Below are positions 51,932 to 60,385 of a stretch of DNA of 64,000 bases, in pieces. How positions within the stretch are numbered: position 1 is the stretch's first letter; each line of letters begins with the position of its first letter. The notes beneath the pieces were generated by a model. That model saw nothing but the letters and a program-made list of their open reading frames with translations. It did not search any database and was not told the origin of the DNA. Location of the stretch: the NCBI GenBank assembly GCA_052267165.1, contig JBKQHO010000015.1, positions 1 through 64,000 on the forward strand, given 5' to 3'. The position numbers were made by a program, and so were the translations under genes. This DNA comes from CAWICD01 sp052267165 (GTDB lineage: Bacteria; Vulcanimicrobiota; Vulcanimicrobiia; Vulcanimicrobiales; Vulcanimicrobiaceae).

Positions 51932-52096
51932 CAGCGTGATGAAACCCCCGCGCCACAAAGCGGCGCGGATTTTCCGGTGGATCGAGAAGCCGCCGAGGGC
52001 GCAATGCCGGGACGCATTGTCACCGAGGCGGCGACGAAGAGCCGGCGGAAAGCCGCGTCGCGACTGGTGCGGGGGTTTTTCAGCAGCCTGCTAGAC
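51926..52096 (+). ncRNA. Nested structured element between convergent genes
   Basis: The ends pair over GTCTAGCAG (51926-51934) and CTGCTAGAC (52088-52096), then AAACCCCCGC (51942-51951) with GCGGGGGTTT (52069-52078), followed by a T-run on the plus strand. Inside are hairpins: GCCGCC / GGCGGC (51989-51994 and 52027-52032) enclosing CAATGC / GCATTG (52002-52007 and 52014-52019), and CGGC / GCCG with loop GGAAA near 52043-52055. The outer arms include the stop codon of the upstream gene and touch that of tatA. Candidate structured RNA or elaborate bidirectional terminator; no known RNA family recognised. Confidence 0.5.
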
Positions 52097-52371
52097 TAGC
52101 CCGTTCGAGCGGGCGGCTCGGCTTCCGGTTCGCTCTCTCTCGGGCTCATTTCCGGCGGCTGCGCTTCATGTCGCGGCGCGGTTTCCCGAGTGCGATCGAG
52201 TAGCTCCGCTTCGTCGGCCGCACGTTCCATCTCCCTGACGAACGCCTGGGACGTCGTCTGGACGTCTCGAACCACGTGCCCGACCTTCCGGGCAACTTTA
52301 GGAAGTTGCTCGGGACCGAAGAAAAGCAGCGCCGCAGCCCCGAGGATGAGCACGTCAGCGGGCGAGAGCAA
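52096..52371 (-). CDS. tatA: Twin-arginine translocase subunit TatA/TatB
   Basis: 91 residues. Short N-terminal helix with the TatA hinge FFGPEQLPKVARKVG, an amphipathic helix, then an acidic Glu/Pro-rich tail. The start is TTG after GGGGAGG; no ATG is available near the helix. TatA versus TatB cannot be decided from this length. No tatC is in the window. Confidence 0.85.
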   Translation of the reverse strand: MLSPADVLILGAAALLFFGPEQLPKVARKVGHVVRDVQTTSQAFVREMERAADEAELLDRTRETAPRHEAQPPEMSPRESEPEAEPPARTG

Positions 52372-52462
52372 AGGGTTCCTCCCCTCGTCCGTGCAACGAT
52401 TGGCGTCCACCCTTACGGCTAAGGCGCACCACCACCTCACCCAAAGGACCGGCAGCGAGCGC

Positions 52463-52963
52463 TTGAAGATCATCTACACGCGTGGGAACAGGACCGAGAC
52501 GCTGGCCTCGATCTCGACTCTCCGCAAGATCCTGGGCCGCTTCGTACGACATCGCGTCTTCTATGAAGTCTCCTCGCGCAATAAGCGCGGGCATGAGTTC
52601 TTCTCGACCAAGAACACCTTCGTGGTCGGCTCCATCGAGGTCGTCAACCGGGACTATTTGACGATCACGATCTTCGACGCACACAACTCCACCCATTCGA
52701 TCGAAATCCTGAACCCGTCCGCCATGCGCATTTACGACGAAACGATGGGAAAGGGCTTCGCCGTCTCGTTTCTGAGCGAATCGCCGGGGGACGTCGAGTC
52801 GCGTTGCTACCTGCGCGACGAGGGCGACGAAGGCGAGGGCGTCAAGCAGCGCTGCGAGCTCGAGAAGATCTCGCTGCCGCAGCTCTTCGAGTACCTCGAG
52901 GAGATCACGCACGTCCAAGGGGTCGCCGGGCCTCGAGTCGATCCGCAAGCCGCAGGTATCTGA
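52463..52963 (+). CDS. Hypothetical protein
   Basis: Unrecognised, 166 residues from a TTG; the start is uncertain. Soluble mixed alpha/beta character with basic strands (RKILGRFVRHRVFYEVSS), SIEVVNRDYLTITIFDAHN and an acidic C terminus (RDEGDEGEGVKQRCELEKIS). Its 3' end overlaps the TPR gene on the opposite strand by 59 nt, so one of the two ends may be misjudged. Codon use looks native. Confidence 0.55.
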   Translation: MKIIYTRGNRTETLASISTLRKILGRFVRHRVFYEVSSRNKRGHEFFSTKNTFVVGSIEVVNRDYLTITIFDAHNSTHSIEILNPSAMRIYDETMGKGFAVSFLSESPGDVESRCYLRDEGDEGEGVKQRCELEKISLPQLFEYLEEITHVQGVAGPRVDPQAAGI

Positions 52964-53384
52964 CCGCATCGGCTTGCCGCCCCGCACGTTTGCACGCAAC
53001 CCCGAGGTTGCGGTAGGCGACGGCGTAATTCTCGTCGGCCCGAATGGCGGCCTCGTAGTAGTCGATCGCGTCGGCCAGCTGGCCGTCCTCGAGAAGCAGG
53101 TTGCCGAGATTGACCAGCGCAGGCGCGCAGCGTTCGCTCGCCTCCAGCGCCTCGCAGAACGCCGCGAGCGCTTCAGGGCGCCGGCCAAGACCGACCAGCG
53201 CGACGCCGCATTTGTTACGCGCACTCGCCAGCGCCTCACCGTCCGCGGCCTCGTTCGCGGCCGACGTAAGGGACGCCAACGCCTCTTCGAGCCGCCCCGC
53301 GTCGAGCGCCGCCACGCCGCGCTCGTAGGCCCCGCGCGGTTCGCGCCTGCCGAACGCGGCCAGCAGGCGTTTGGGGTCGAACAT
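52905..53384 (-). CDS. Tetratricopeptide-repeat protein
   Basis: 159 residues with about three to four TPR motifs, clearest in APALVNLGNLLLEDGQLADA and VAYRNLGVACKRAGRQADAV with the W/A-L-G-Y/A-P-like spacing. Such proteins mediate protein-protein contacts. It lies 8 bp from the divergent trmD start and overlaps the gene at 52463 tail to tail. Confidence 0.78.
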   Translation of the reverse strand: MFDPKRLLAAFGRREPRGAYERGVAALDAGRLEEALASLTSAANEAADGEALASARNKCGVALVGLGRRPEALAAFCEALEASERCAPALVNLGNLLLEDGQLADAIDYYEAAIRADENYAVAYRNLGVACKRAGRQADAVRYLRLADRLEARRPLGRA

Positions 53385-53392
53385 ATTCCGAC

Positions 53393-54091
53393 GTGTTAGC
53401 CGTCGACGTCGTCACGCTCTTCCCGGAGATCTTCGCGCCGGCCGTCGCCCTCTCGATCCTCGGCCGGGCGCAGGAGCGCGGACTGGTACGCATCGCCGTC
53501 CACAACCTGCTCGACGCGCTGGAGCGGGGGAAGCGCGCCGACGACCGGCCCTACGGCGGCGGCCCGGGCATGGTCTTGCGCCTCGAACCGCTGGCCCGTG
53601 TCCTCGACCGCATTCTCGAGGACGGCGCGCCGGACGAACGCCGCGAGGTCGTCGTGACCTCGGCCGCAGGCAAGCCGTTCCGCCAGGCCGACGCCGAGCG
53701 TTTCGCCGCTCTCGAGCGCCTGATCGTCGTCTGCGGACACTATGAGGGCATCGACGAGCGGCTCGTCGAGCTCTACGCCGCGCAGGAGTACTCGCTGGGC
53801 GACTTCGTGCTCACCGGAGGCGAGATCCCGGCTTTGGCCTTCATCGACGCGACCGTGCGACTCGTGCCGGGCGCCATCAACGCCGACTCGCTGACCGCCG
53901 AATCGTTCGTCGATGGCGGCCTCGACGCGCCGGCCTACACCCGGCCGGCGACCTTTCGCAGCCTCGACGTGCCGCCGGTGCTGCTCTCGGGCGACCACGC
54001 CCGGATCGCCGCCTGGCGGCGCGATGAGTCTCGCCGGCGTGCCGCCGAGCGCAGGCCTGACCTCGCCGATGGTGCCGAGCCGCCCCCCTGA
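53393..54091 (+). CDS. trmD: tRNA (guanine-37-N1) methyltransferase
   Basis: Trefoil-knot (SPOUT) SAM enzyme, 232 residues. DRPYGGGPGMVLR, VCGHYEGIDERLVE and SLGDFVLTGGEIPA are the family signature; the C-terminal LLSGDHARIAAWRR is present. It normally lies in the rpsP-rimM-trmD-rplS operon; rplS follows, rimM and rpsP do not precede it here. GTG start. Confidence 0.95.
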   Translation: MLAVDVVTLFPEIFAPAVALSILGRAQERGLVRIAVHNLLDALERGKRADDRPYGGGPGMVLRLEPLARVLDRILEDGAPDERREVVVTSAAGKPFRQADAERFAALERLIVVCGHYEGIDERLVELYAAQEYSLGDFVLTGGEIPALAFIDATVRLVPGAINADSLTAESFVDGGLDAPAYTRPATFRSLDVPPVLLSGDHARIAAWRRDESRRRAAERRPDLADGAEPPP

Positions 54092-54111
54092 TGCGCCCTC
54101 CAAGTCAAGCG

Positions 54112-54214
54112 TTGCGTTGCCTCGGACCCCGTGGTATGATTCCGGGGTTGTCCTGCGGCCGCCCGGATGCTTCTGTGCTCGCGGCCGCCATAGCATATGG
54201 GTGTTAGGGAAGCC
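54112..54214 (+). promoter_or_regulatory. Promoter and leader of rplS
   Basis: TTGCGT (54112-54117), 17 bp, TATGAT (54135-54140), a good sigma-70-type match, gives a leader of about 70 nt. The leader contains an inverted repeat GCGGCCG / CGGCCGC that could act as an autogenous L19-binding structure. AGGGAA precedes the rplS start. Confidence 0.55.
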
Positions 54215-54565
54215 ATGAACGTCATCGACCGGCTCGCGAACGAAGCGCTCAAGAGCGATGTCCCCGATTTTCGACCGGGCGACACGGTCAAGGTCTACTC
54301 GAAAATCGTCGAAGGCGGCAAAGAGCGCGTCCAAATGTTCGAGGGCGTCGTCACCGTTCGCAAGGGTGGCGGGATCGGCGAAACGATCACGGTGCGCCGC
54401 ATCTCGCACGGCGTCGGAGTCGAGAAGTCGTTTCTCCTTCACAGCCCGCGCGTCGAAAAGATCGAGATCTCGAAGCGCGGCATCGTGCGGCGCAGCCGGC
54501 TCTACTACCTCTCCGAGAAGATCGGTAAGGCCGCGCGCATCAAAGAAAAGAAGGTCGCCCGCTAA
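54215..54565 (+). CDS. rplS: 50S ribosomal protein L19
   Basis: 116 residues. FRPGDTVKVYSKIVEG, RVQMFEGVV and GVGVEKSFLLHSP to RVEKIEI are diagnostic. The ATG at 54215 (MNVIDRL) with AGGGAA upstream is preferred over one six codons earlier. Confidence 0.97.
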   Translation: MNVIDRLANEALKSDVPDFRPGDTVKVYSKIVEGGKERVQMFEGVVTVRKGGGIGETITVRRISHGVGVEKSFLLHSPRVEKIEISKRGIVRRSRLYYLSEKIGKAARIKEKKVAR

Positions 54566-54583
54566 GACCTTGCGACTCGCTCC

Positions 54584-55363
54584 GTGACGCCGCTCGAACT
54601 CTTTGCTCTGATCTGCGCCCTAGCCGTCGTACGGGTCGTCATGTCGCTTCGCCCGGGGGCCGTCGGGAATGGAACCGCCGTGATCGGCGGCCCGGAGCCG
54701 CGCGCCTCGACCGCGCCGGCGACCTCGGCCTCGGCCTCGGCCGTCATCAAGGAATACCTCGACGCCTTCATCGTCGCGGGCCTGGTCGCACTCTTCCTCA
54801 TCACCTTCGTGGTGCGGACGTTCTTCATTCCCTCGGGCTCGATGGAGCCGACGCTGCAGATCCACGACGTGCTGCTCGTCAACGAGTTCGAATACCGCAT
54901 CTCGCAGCCGCACGACGGCGACATCGTCGTCTTCCTGCCGCCGGTCGACACGACCAACGATTTCATCAAGCGCCTCATCGCCGGGCCCGGTCAGACGCTG
55001 CGCGTCCACAAAGGCGTCGTCTACCGCGACGGTCAGGCGCTGGTCGAACCCTACATCGCGCAGCCGCCCACCTACGAGCTGGAGATCAAGAACTACAACG
55101 TCTACGTCGACGGCATCTCGCTCGACCCGACGCAGGCCAACATTCCGCCGCGCGAGCGGTGGCAGGCTCCCGACCGAATCCCGCCCGGCTGCTACTTCAT
55201 GATGGGCGACAACCGCAACAACTCGGAAGACTCCCACATCTGGGGCTTCGCCCAAACGCGCGGCAACTTCTACACCGGCACCCAAGCCGGCCACAAAGCC
55301 AGCTTCACGGGCCACGCCTTCCTGCTGTTCTGGCCCCCCAACAGGATCCGCATCCTCCACTAG
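54584..55363 (+). CDS. lepB: Signal peptidase I
   Basis: 259 residues. Two N-terminal hydrophobic segments, then the catalytic serine S86 in IPSGSMEPTL and lysine K129 in FIKRLIAGPG; GDNRNNSEDS marks box E. It removes signal peptides from exported proteins. A second lepB follows 68 bp downstream. Confidence 0.94.
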   Translation: MTPLELFALICALAVVRVVMSLRPGAVGNGTAVIGGPEPRASTAPATSASASAVIKEYLDAFIVAGLVALFLITFVVRTFFIPSGSMEPTLQIHDVLLVNEFEYRISQPHDGDIVVFLPPVDTTNDFIKRLIAGPGQTLRVHKGVVYRDGQALVEPYIAQPPTYELEIKNYNVYVDGISLDPTQANIPPRERWQAPDRIPPGCYFMMGDNRNNSEDSHIWGFAQTRGNFYTGTQAGHKASFTGHAFLLFWPPNRIRILH

Positions 55364-55431
55364 CGCCGCCTAGCACGCACCCGGCCAGCACCGCGGGGAG
55401 CACCTAACTCGCCCCGCGAACGAGGTGTCTC

Positions 55432-55944
55432 GTGCTTGATACGCGCTGGCGACCCGCCGCAAGGATCGCGTGGCAGCTGGCGCTGTTGGTCCTGATCGGA
55501 GTCGCCGTGCTCGGCCTACGCCCGGGCCAAGTCAGCGGCATGTCGATGGAGCCGCGCATCGACTCCGACGAGTACGTTCTCATCAACGCACTGGCATATC
55601 GCTGGGCCGCGCCGTCGCGCGGTCAGATCGTGGCCTTCCGTCACGAGCGCTCCGCGCCGACCGTCTACTTGAAGCGCCTGATCGGCGTTCCGGGCGACCG
55701 CGTCGCGATCGTGCGCGGCATCGTCTCCGTCAATGGGAGCCTCCTCGACGAACCCTACGTGCGCTTTCGCGACACCCGCAGCTTCGCGCCGGTCGTCGTG
55801 CCGCCCGACGCCTACTACGTGCTCGGCGACAATCGCGCCAACAGCGACGATTCGCGCAGTTGGGGTTTCGTGCACGCGGCCGATATCGTCGGCCAGGCGA
55901 TGATGGGATTTTGGCCGCCCTCGCACGTCGGGCTGCTGCGATGA
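55432..55944 (+). CDS. lepB: Signal peptidase I (short paralogue)
   Basis: 170 residues with one membrane helix and the complete catalytic set: S38 in SGMSMEP, K81 in YLKRLIGVPG, and GDNRANSDDSRSWG. It is shorter than the upstream enzyme because it lacks the first helix and an insert. GTG start. Its TGA overlaps the next ATG (ATGA). Confidence 0.92.
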   Translation: MLDTRWRPAARIAWQLALLVLIGVAVLGLRPGQVSGMSMEPRIDSDEYVLINALAYRWAAPSRGQIVAFRHERSAPTVYLKRLIGVPGDRVAIVRGIVSVNGSLLDEPYVRFRDTRSFAPVVVPPDAYYVLGDNRANSDDSRSWGFVHAADIVGQAMMGFWPPSHVGLLR

Positions 55945-56726
55945 GCGAGGCGACGATCCAGTGGTATCCGGGCCACATGGCAAAGGCCATGCGCCGGCTG
56001 GCCGACGACGTGCGCCTGGTCGACGTCGTGGTCGAGGCCGTTGATGCCCGCGTACCGTTCTCGGGCGCCAATCCGAGCCTGGCCCGGCTGGCCGGCAACA
56101 AGCCCCGCCTGCTGGTCCTCACGCGCGCCGACCTGGCTGACCCGGCGCTCACGGAGCGCTGGCTGACGCTCTACCGCGACGCCGGCCGCACGGCACTCGC
56201 CGTCGACGCGAAAGAGCGGCCCGACGTGTTGCGGCTGCGCGACACCTTCACGCGCTTCCTCGGGGCACGGCGGCGCGCACGCGCGCTCGTGCTCGGCATC
56301 CCCAACGCCGGCAAGTCGACGCTGATCAACGCGCTGGTCGGCAAGAACGCCGCGCGCACCGAGGATCGGGCCGGCGTCACGCGGGCGATCCAATGGTTCA
56401 AGGTCGGGCCGCAACTCGAGCTGATGGACACCGCCGGAATCCTGGTGCCGAAGATCGAGGCAGCCGATGCCCAATGGAAGCTGGCGCTGGTGGGCGCCGT
56501 GCCGCGCGCGCGGTTCGACCCCGAAGACGTGATGGCGCGCTTCGCGCGCTGGGCCGGCGAGCACGGGCACATCGGCGTACCAGATTTGGAAACGTTCGCG
56601 CAATCGCGCGGCTTCGTGCGACGAGGTACGATCGTGGACACGCATAATGCCGCATGGTCGTACATGAAAGACTGGAACGAAGGAAAGTTCGGACGCATGA
56701 CCCTCGAAGAGCCGCTCGGACCGTGA
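55941..56726 (+). CDS. ylqF: Ribosome biogenesis GTPase YlqF/RbgA
   Basis: 261-residue circularly permuted GTPase: G4 (LTRADL) comes before G1 (GIPNAGKST near residue 118) and G3 (MDTAGIL). The N-terminal IQWYPGHMAKAMR is diagnostic for the YlqF/RbgA family, needed for 50S maturation. ATG overlaps the lepB stop. Confidence 0.94.
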   Translation: MSEATIQWYPGHMAKAMRRLADDVRLVDVVVEAVDARVPFSGANPSLARLAGNKPRLLVLTRADLADPALTERWLTLYRDAGRTALAVDAKERPDVLRLRDTFTRFLGARRRARALVLGIPNAGKSTLINALVGKNAARTEDRAGVTRAIQWFKVGPQLELMDTAGILVPKIEAADAQWKLALVGAVPRARFDPEDVMARFARWAGEHGHIGVPDLETFAQSRGFVRRGTIVDTHNAAWSYMKDWNEGKFGRMTLEEPLGP

Positions 56727-57496
56727 GCGACGATGCAGCCCATAAGCGTCGATTGGCCCGCGAGCGGGAGCGGCGGCGCTTGCTCCGGCTGCATCGCTTC
56801 GAACGCGAGGCGATGGAGCGCGGCTTCAGGCTGATCGGCGGCATCGACGAAGTGGGGCGCGGGCCGCTCGCAGGCCCCGTGGTCGCAGCCTGCGTCGTCG
56901 CACGCGAGCCGCTGATGCTGCGCGGGCTCAACGATTCCAAGGCCGTGCCGCGCGAGCGCCGCGAGGAGCTCGTCCCCCAGATCAAAGCGCGCGTCGTCGC
57001 GTGGGCCGTCGGCGAAGCGTCGGTCGCCGAGATCGACCGGCTCAACATCTATTGGGCCAGCATCCTCGCGATGGAGCGCGCGCTCGCGGCGCTCGCGACG
57101 CAGCCGCACTTCCTGCTGACCGACGCGGTGCGCATTCGTTCGTTCGAGGGCGAACAGTTGCCGGTCATCAAAGGCGATGCAAAGTGCGCCACGGTCGCGG
57201 CCGCCTCGATCATCGCCAAGGTTCATCGCGACGCGCTGCTGGTCGAGCTCGACCGCGTGCATCCGCAATACGGCTTCGCCGAGCACAAGGGCTATGCGAC
57301 GCGCCGCCACATCGACGCCTTGCAAAGCTTCGGACCGTGCCCGCACCACCGCCGCCAGTTCTGGCGCGTGCGCGACGCGCTGACCCTGTTCGAACTCGAC
57401 GCCGCCGAGCCCACCGGCCGCGTTCCGGGCGAATTCGCGACAGAGCTCGCCGACGAGTTCGCAGACGAGCCGGACATCGCGCTCGACTTGACGTGA
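56723..57496 (+). CDS. rnhB: Ribonuclease HII
   Basis: 257 residues. Removes RNA from RNA-DNA hybrids. IGGIDEVGRGPLAGPVV gives the first two acids, then LTDAVRI (third Asp), KGDAKCATVAAASIIAK and HPQYGFAEHKGY. The N terminus has a basic coiled stretch (RRLARERERRRLLR). GTG start overlaps ylqF by 4 nt. Confidence 0.95.
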   Translation: MSDDAAHKRRLARERERRRLLRLHRFEREAMERGFRLIGGIDEVGRGPLAGPVVAACVVAREPLMLRGLNDSKAVPRERREELVPQIKARVVAWAVGEASVAEIDRLNIYWASILAMERALAALATQPHFLLTDAVRIRSFEGEQLPVIKGDAKCATVAAASIIAKVHRDALLVELDRVHPQYGFAEHKGYATRRHIDALQSFGPCPHHRRQFWRVRDALTLFELDAAEPTGRVPGEFATELADEFADEPDIALDLT

Positions 57497-57831
57497 ACGC
57501 GCGCAAACGGCTGGGGGACGCGGCCGAAGCGAGCGCGGTGCGATACCTCGAGAGCCTGGGCTATCGGATCGTCAAACGGAATCTCCGCGGACCCGGCGGC
57601 GAGATCGACATCGTCGCGCAGGACGGCGCGACGCTCGTCTTCGTTGAGGTCAAGGCGCGGACGTCGGGCTCGTACGGTTCGGCCCTCGCGGCGGTCGACG
57701 GGCGCAAGCGCAAACGCATTCGCGCGATCGCTGAAGATTATCTTCAATTCTTCGCGCCTACGATGAAGGCTCGCTTCGACGTGCTCGCACTCGACCGAGG
57801 GACGGCACGCCTTTACCGCGGAGCCTTCTGA
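57493..57831 (+). CDS. yraN: YraN-like UPF0102 endonuclease-fold protein
   Basis: 112 residues. LGDAAEASAVRYLESLGY, the catalytic-type GEIDIVAQDGATLVFVEVKAR (E-x-D and E-V-K of a PD-(D/E)XK core). It often lies beside rnhB, as here. The biological role is uncertain; a DNA-processing function is presumed. GTG start overlaps rnhB. Confidence 0.92.
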   Translation: MNARKRLGDAAEASAVRYLESLGYRIVKRNLRGPGGEIDIVAQDGATLVFVEVKARTSGSYGSALAAVDGRKRKRIRAIAEDYLQFFAPTMKARFDVLALDRGTARLYRGAF

Positions 57832-57882
57832 CGACCTCACGCAGGATTTCGCGAGGCCGGAAGGGGACGCAAGCGGACGCGC

Positions 57883-59532
57883 ATGGCTGCTAGCATCAGC
57901 GTCAAACCCGCAACCGCCGATCAACCCTCGCTGCGTCGCTCGGTCACGCCATGGGGCTCGTTCTCTTGGGGGTACTCCGATGTCGGCGCCGACATCTTCG
58001 TCGGCCTCGGCCTCGTCCTCGGGGCGGCCGCCGGCGCCTCGAACGTCGCCTTCTTGTTCGCGGGAATCGTGTACGTCTGCATCGGCCTGGCGTACACCGA
58101 GCTTGCGGCGACGTACCCGGTCGCGGGCGGCGGCCAGTACTTCGTCTTCCGCGGCCTCGGCGACATCTTCGGCTTCATCGCAGGCTGGTCCGTACTGCTC
58201 GATTTCACGATCGACATCACGCTGTTTGCTTGGAGCTGTATCGATTACCTGAGCAAGCTGGTGCCGTTCCTGGCCTACACGCTCCATCCGTGGACCCATT
58301 TCTGGGTTGTCTTCGCGGTCATCGCGGGGCTGGCCACGCTCAACATCATCGGCGTGCGCGAGAGCTCGGCCTTCAACGAGATCGTCAGCGGGCTCGACGT
58401 GGTCAGCGAAACCTCGATTCTGTGCTTCGGCTTCTTCTTCGCCTTCCACCCCGAGCTGCTGCAGCACACGATGCTGAACTTCTGGCCTTCGCCGTTCAAC
58501 CTCATGAATGGCGTGTCGCTGGCGATCATCTCGTTCGTCGGTCTCGAGTCGATCTCGCAAGCGGCGCAAGAAACGCAGCGCCCCGCCTCGGTCATCCCGC
58601 GCACGTCGATCGCGCTGATCCTGACGATCCTCATCTTCGCGCTGTCCTATTCGAATCTCGCGCTCGGAATGCAGCCGTGGCACGCGTTGCCGCTCGACGC
58701 CGCTGGACATCCGCAGCAGCTCTGGCACTACTTGGGCAACGAAGAAAACAACGGAGCCGCGGTCGCCGTGCTCGCTTCGTACGTTCCGTATTTTGGTGCT
58801 GTGGCCGCACTGTACGTCCCGGTGCTCGGCGCGATCTTGCTCCTGATCTCGAGCAATTCCGGCGTCTTCGGCAGCTCGCGGATCGCCTACGCGATGAGCA
58901 ACACGCAGCTCTTGCCGAGCTTCTTCCAGAAAGTACACCCGCGCTTTCGTACGCCGGCCGTCTCGATCGCCGTCTTTGCCGCCGTCGCCGTGCTGGAGCT
59001 GATCTTCGCGGCCCTGCCGAGCGTCTCGCCCGGGGTACACGCGGTCTATGCCAAGCTCTTCCGGGGCGAGGACGGGATCACGTTCCTGGGCGACTTGTAC
59101 GCTTTCGGAGCGGCTGCCAGCTACTCGTTCGTCTTTCTGGCCCTCATCTCGCTTCGGCTCAACGACTCGCAGAGCCCGCGCAAGTTCAAGATGCCGCTCA
59201 ACATCCCGTTCACCTATAAAGGGAATCCGGTCGAGTTTCCGGTCATGGCCGTAATCGGATTCTGCGGCATCCTTTCCATCTTGATCTTCACCATGATCAC
59301 CCACGAGATCGGGCGCGTCGCGGGTCCGCTCTGGATCATTTTTGGAACACTCGGTTATCTCGCCTACCGCCGCAGCAAGGGGTTGCCGGTCTTCCGCTCG
59401 CAGAAGCGCAACTGGAAGAAGGCTCAGATCGGCATTTTGCAGGACGCAGGCGAACTCGAGTTGATGGACACCTACCTCGAGAACGTAAAGGCGACGGAAC
59501 TACGAAAGGCCGGAGCGGAGCCGAAACCGTGA
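57883..59532 (+). CDS. Amino-acid permease (APC superfamily)
   Basis: 549 residues, about twelve helices. The APC opening WGSFSWGYSDVGADIFVGLG, then YPVAGGGQYFVFRGLGD in helix 3, and SNSGVFGSSRIAYAMSN. It imports or exchanges amino acids; the substrate is unknown. Its stop overlaps the next start (GTGA), linking it to a small membrane protein and a Usp protein. Confidence 0.86.
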   Translation: MAASISVKPATADQPSLRRSVTPWGSFSWGYSDVGADIFVGLGLVLGAAAGASNVAFLFAGIVYVCIGLAYTELAATYPVAGGGQYFVFRGLGDIFGFIAGWSVLLDFTIDITLFAWSCIDYLSKLVPFLAYTLHPWTHFWVVFAVIAGLATLNIIGVRESSAFNEIVSGLDVVSETSILCFGFFFAFHPELLQHTMLNFWPSPFNLMNGVSLAIISFVGLESISQAAQETQRPASVIPRTSIALILTILIFALSYSNLALGMQPWHALPLDAAGHPQQLWHYLGNEENNGAAVAVLASYVPYFGAVAALYVPVLGAILLLISSNSGVFGSSRIAYAMSNTQLLPSFFQKVHPRFRTPAVSIAVFAAVAVLELIFAALPSVSPGVHAVYAKLFRGEDGITFLGDLYAFGAAASYSFVFLALISLRLNDSQSPRKFKMPLNIPFTYKGNPVEFPVMAVIGFCGILSILIFTMITHEIGRVAGPLWIIFGTLGYLAYRRSKGLPVFRSQKRNWKKAQIGILQDAGELELMDTYLENVKATELRKAGAEPKP

Positions 59533-59741
59533 GACGCATCGCGCGCAGCGAAGGCTACGCTCGCGCTCGGCTGTTCTCGGCCGCGCTCTTCGCGCTGCTC
59601 GGCCTCGTCATCGTCGTTCGGACTGCGGCGGTCGTCGGCCTGAGCGCAACAGGCCTGCCGGCGTACGCGCTCGGCGGCGCGATGGTCGCGCTTGCGATCG
59701 TTCGCTTTCGCGATTACTTCGCAGCCAGGCAACGGACATGA
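59529..59741 (+). CDS. Small membrane protein
   Basis: 70 residues, two hydrophobic helices (about 12-32 and 38-56). Unrecognised. GTGA with the permease and ATGA with the Usp gene at its two ends argue it is real and cotranscribed. A permease accessory subunit is possible. Confidence 0.65.
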   Translation: MRRIARSEGYARARLFSAALFALLGLVIVVRTAAVVGLSATGLPAYALGGAMVALAIVRFRDYFAARQRT

Positions 59742-60373
59742 CCTACGCCACCCCGCACATCACCGGCGTCGTCCTCTCGGCCTGCATCCTGGCCGCGGTC
59801 ATCGCCACGCTCTATTGGATGCTCCACCCCCCGACCTCGCAAGCCGAGAAAGCCGCCAGCGCGACCGAGCGCGACGTCGACGAGATCATGGGCAGCGTCA
59901 TCATCGTCTTCTCGCAGGAGATCCACTCCGAGCACATGATGTCGCTCGCCGTGCGCCTCGCCCGGCGCGAGCGCGCGAGGCTGCTGGCCGCGTACGTCAT
60001 CGAGGTTCCGCACACGCTGCCGCTCGACGCCGAGATGGAGAAGGAACACCGTGAAGCGCTCGGCGTGCTGCAAGTCGCCGAGTCGATCGCGCGCAAGAAC
60101 CAAGTCGAGATCGAGACCGAAGTCGTCTCCTCGCGCCAAGTCTCGTCGGGCGTGCTCGAGCTCGCGAAGAAAAAGGACGCGCACCTCATCGTGGTCGGCG
60201 CGTATCGCGAAGGCAAGTACACCGGTGCGCCGATGGGCCGCGCGATCGAGGTGATCGCGGCTCAGGCACCGTGCGACGTGCTTATCGGCATCCAGGGCAA
60301 CAAGGGCAAGATCCTGACGCCGCCGATGGTCGAGAATCGCACGCCGCTCCGCGACGACGTCGTCGTCTCCTAG
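59738..60373 (+). CDS. Membrane-anchored universal stress protein
   Basis: 211 residues: an N-terminal transmembrane helix (residues 9-28), then a Usp domain (SVIIVFSQEIHSEHMM, LIVVGAYREGKYTG, ending APCDVLIGIQG). The ATP-binding G-2x-G-9x-G pattern is only partly present. It probably senses or regulates the cotranscribed permease. Confidence 0.8.
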   Translation: MTYATPHITGVVLSACILAAVIATLYWMLHPPTSQAEKAASATERDVDEIMGSVIIVFSQEIHSEHMMSLAVRLARRERARLLAAYVIEVPHTLPLDAEMEKEHREALGVLQVAESIARKNQVEIETEVVSSRQVSSGVLELAKKKDAHLIVVGAYREGKYTGAPMGRAIEVIAAQAPCDVLIGIQGNKGKILTPPMVENRTPLRDDVVVS

Positions 60374-60385
60374 ACCGCGCCGCAC

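Noticed and set aside
51926..52096. SRP RNA, 6S RNA or cobalamin riboswitch
   Set aside because: No SRP GGAA-loop core with its AGCAGCC partner, no 6S central bubble I could place, and no B12 box.
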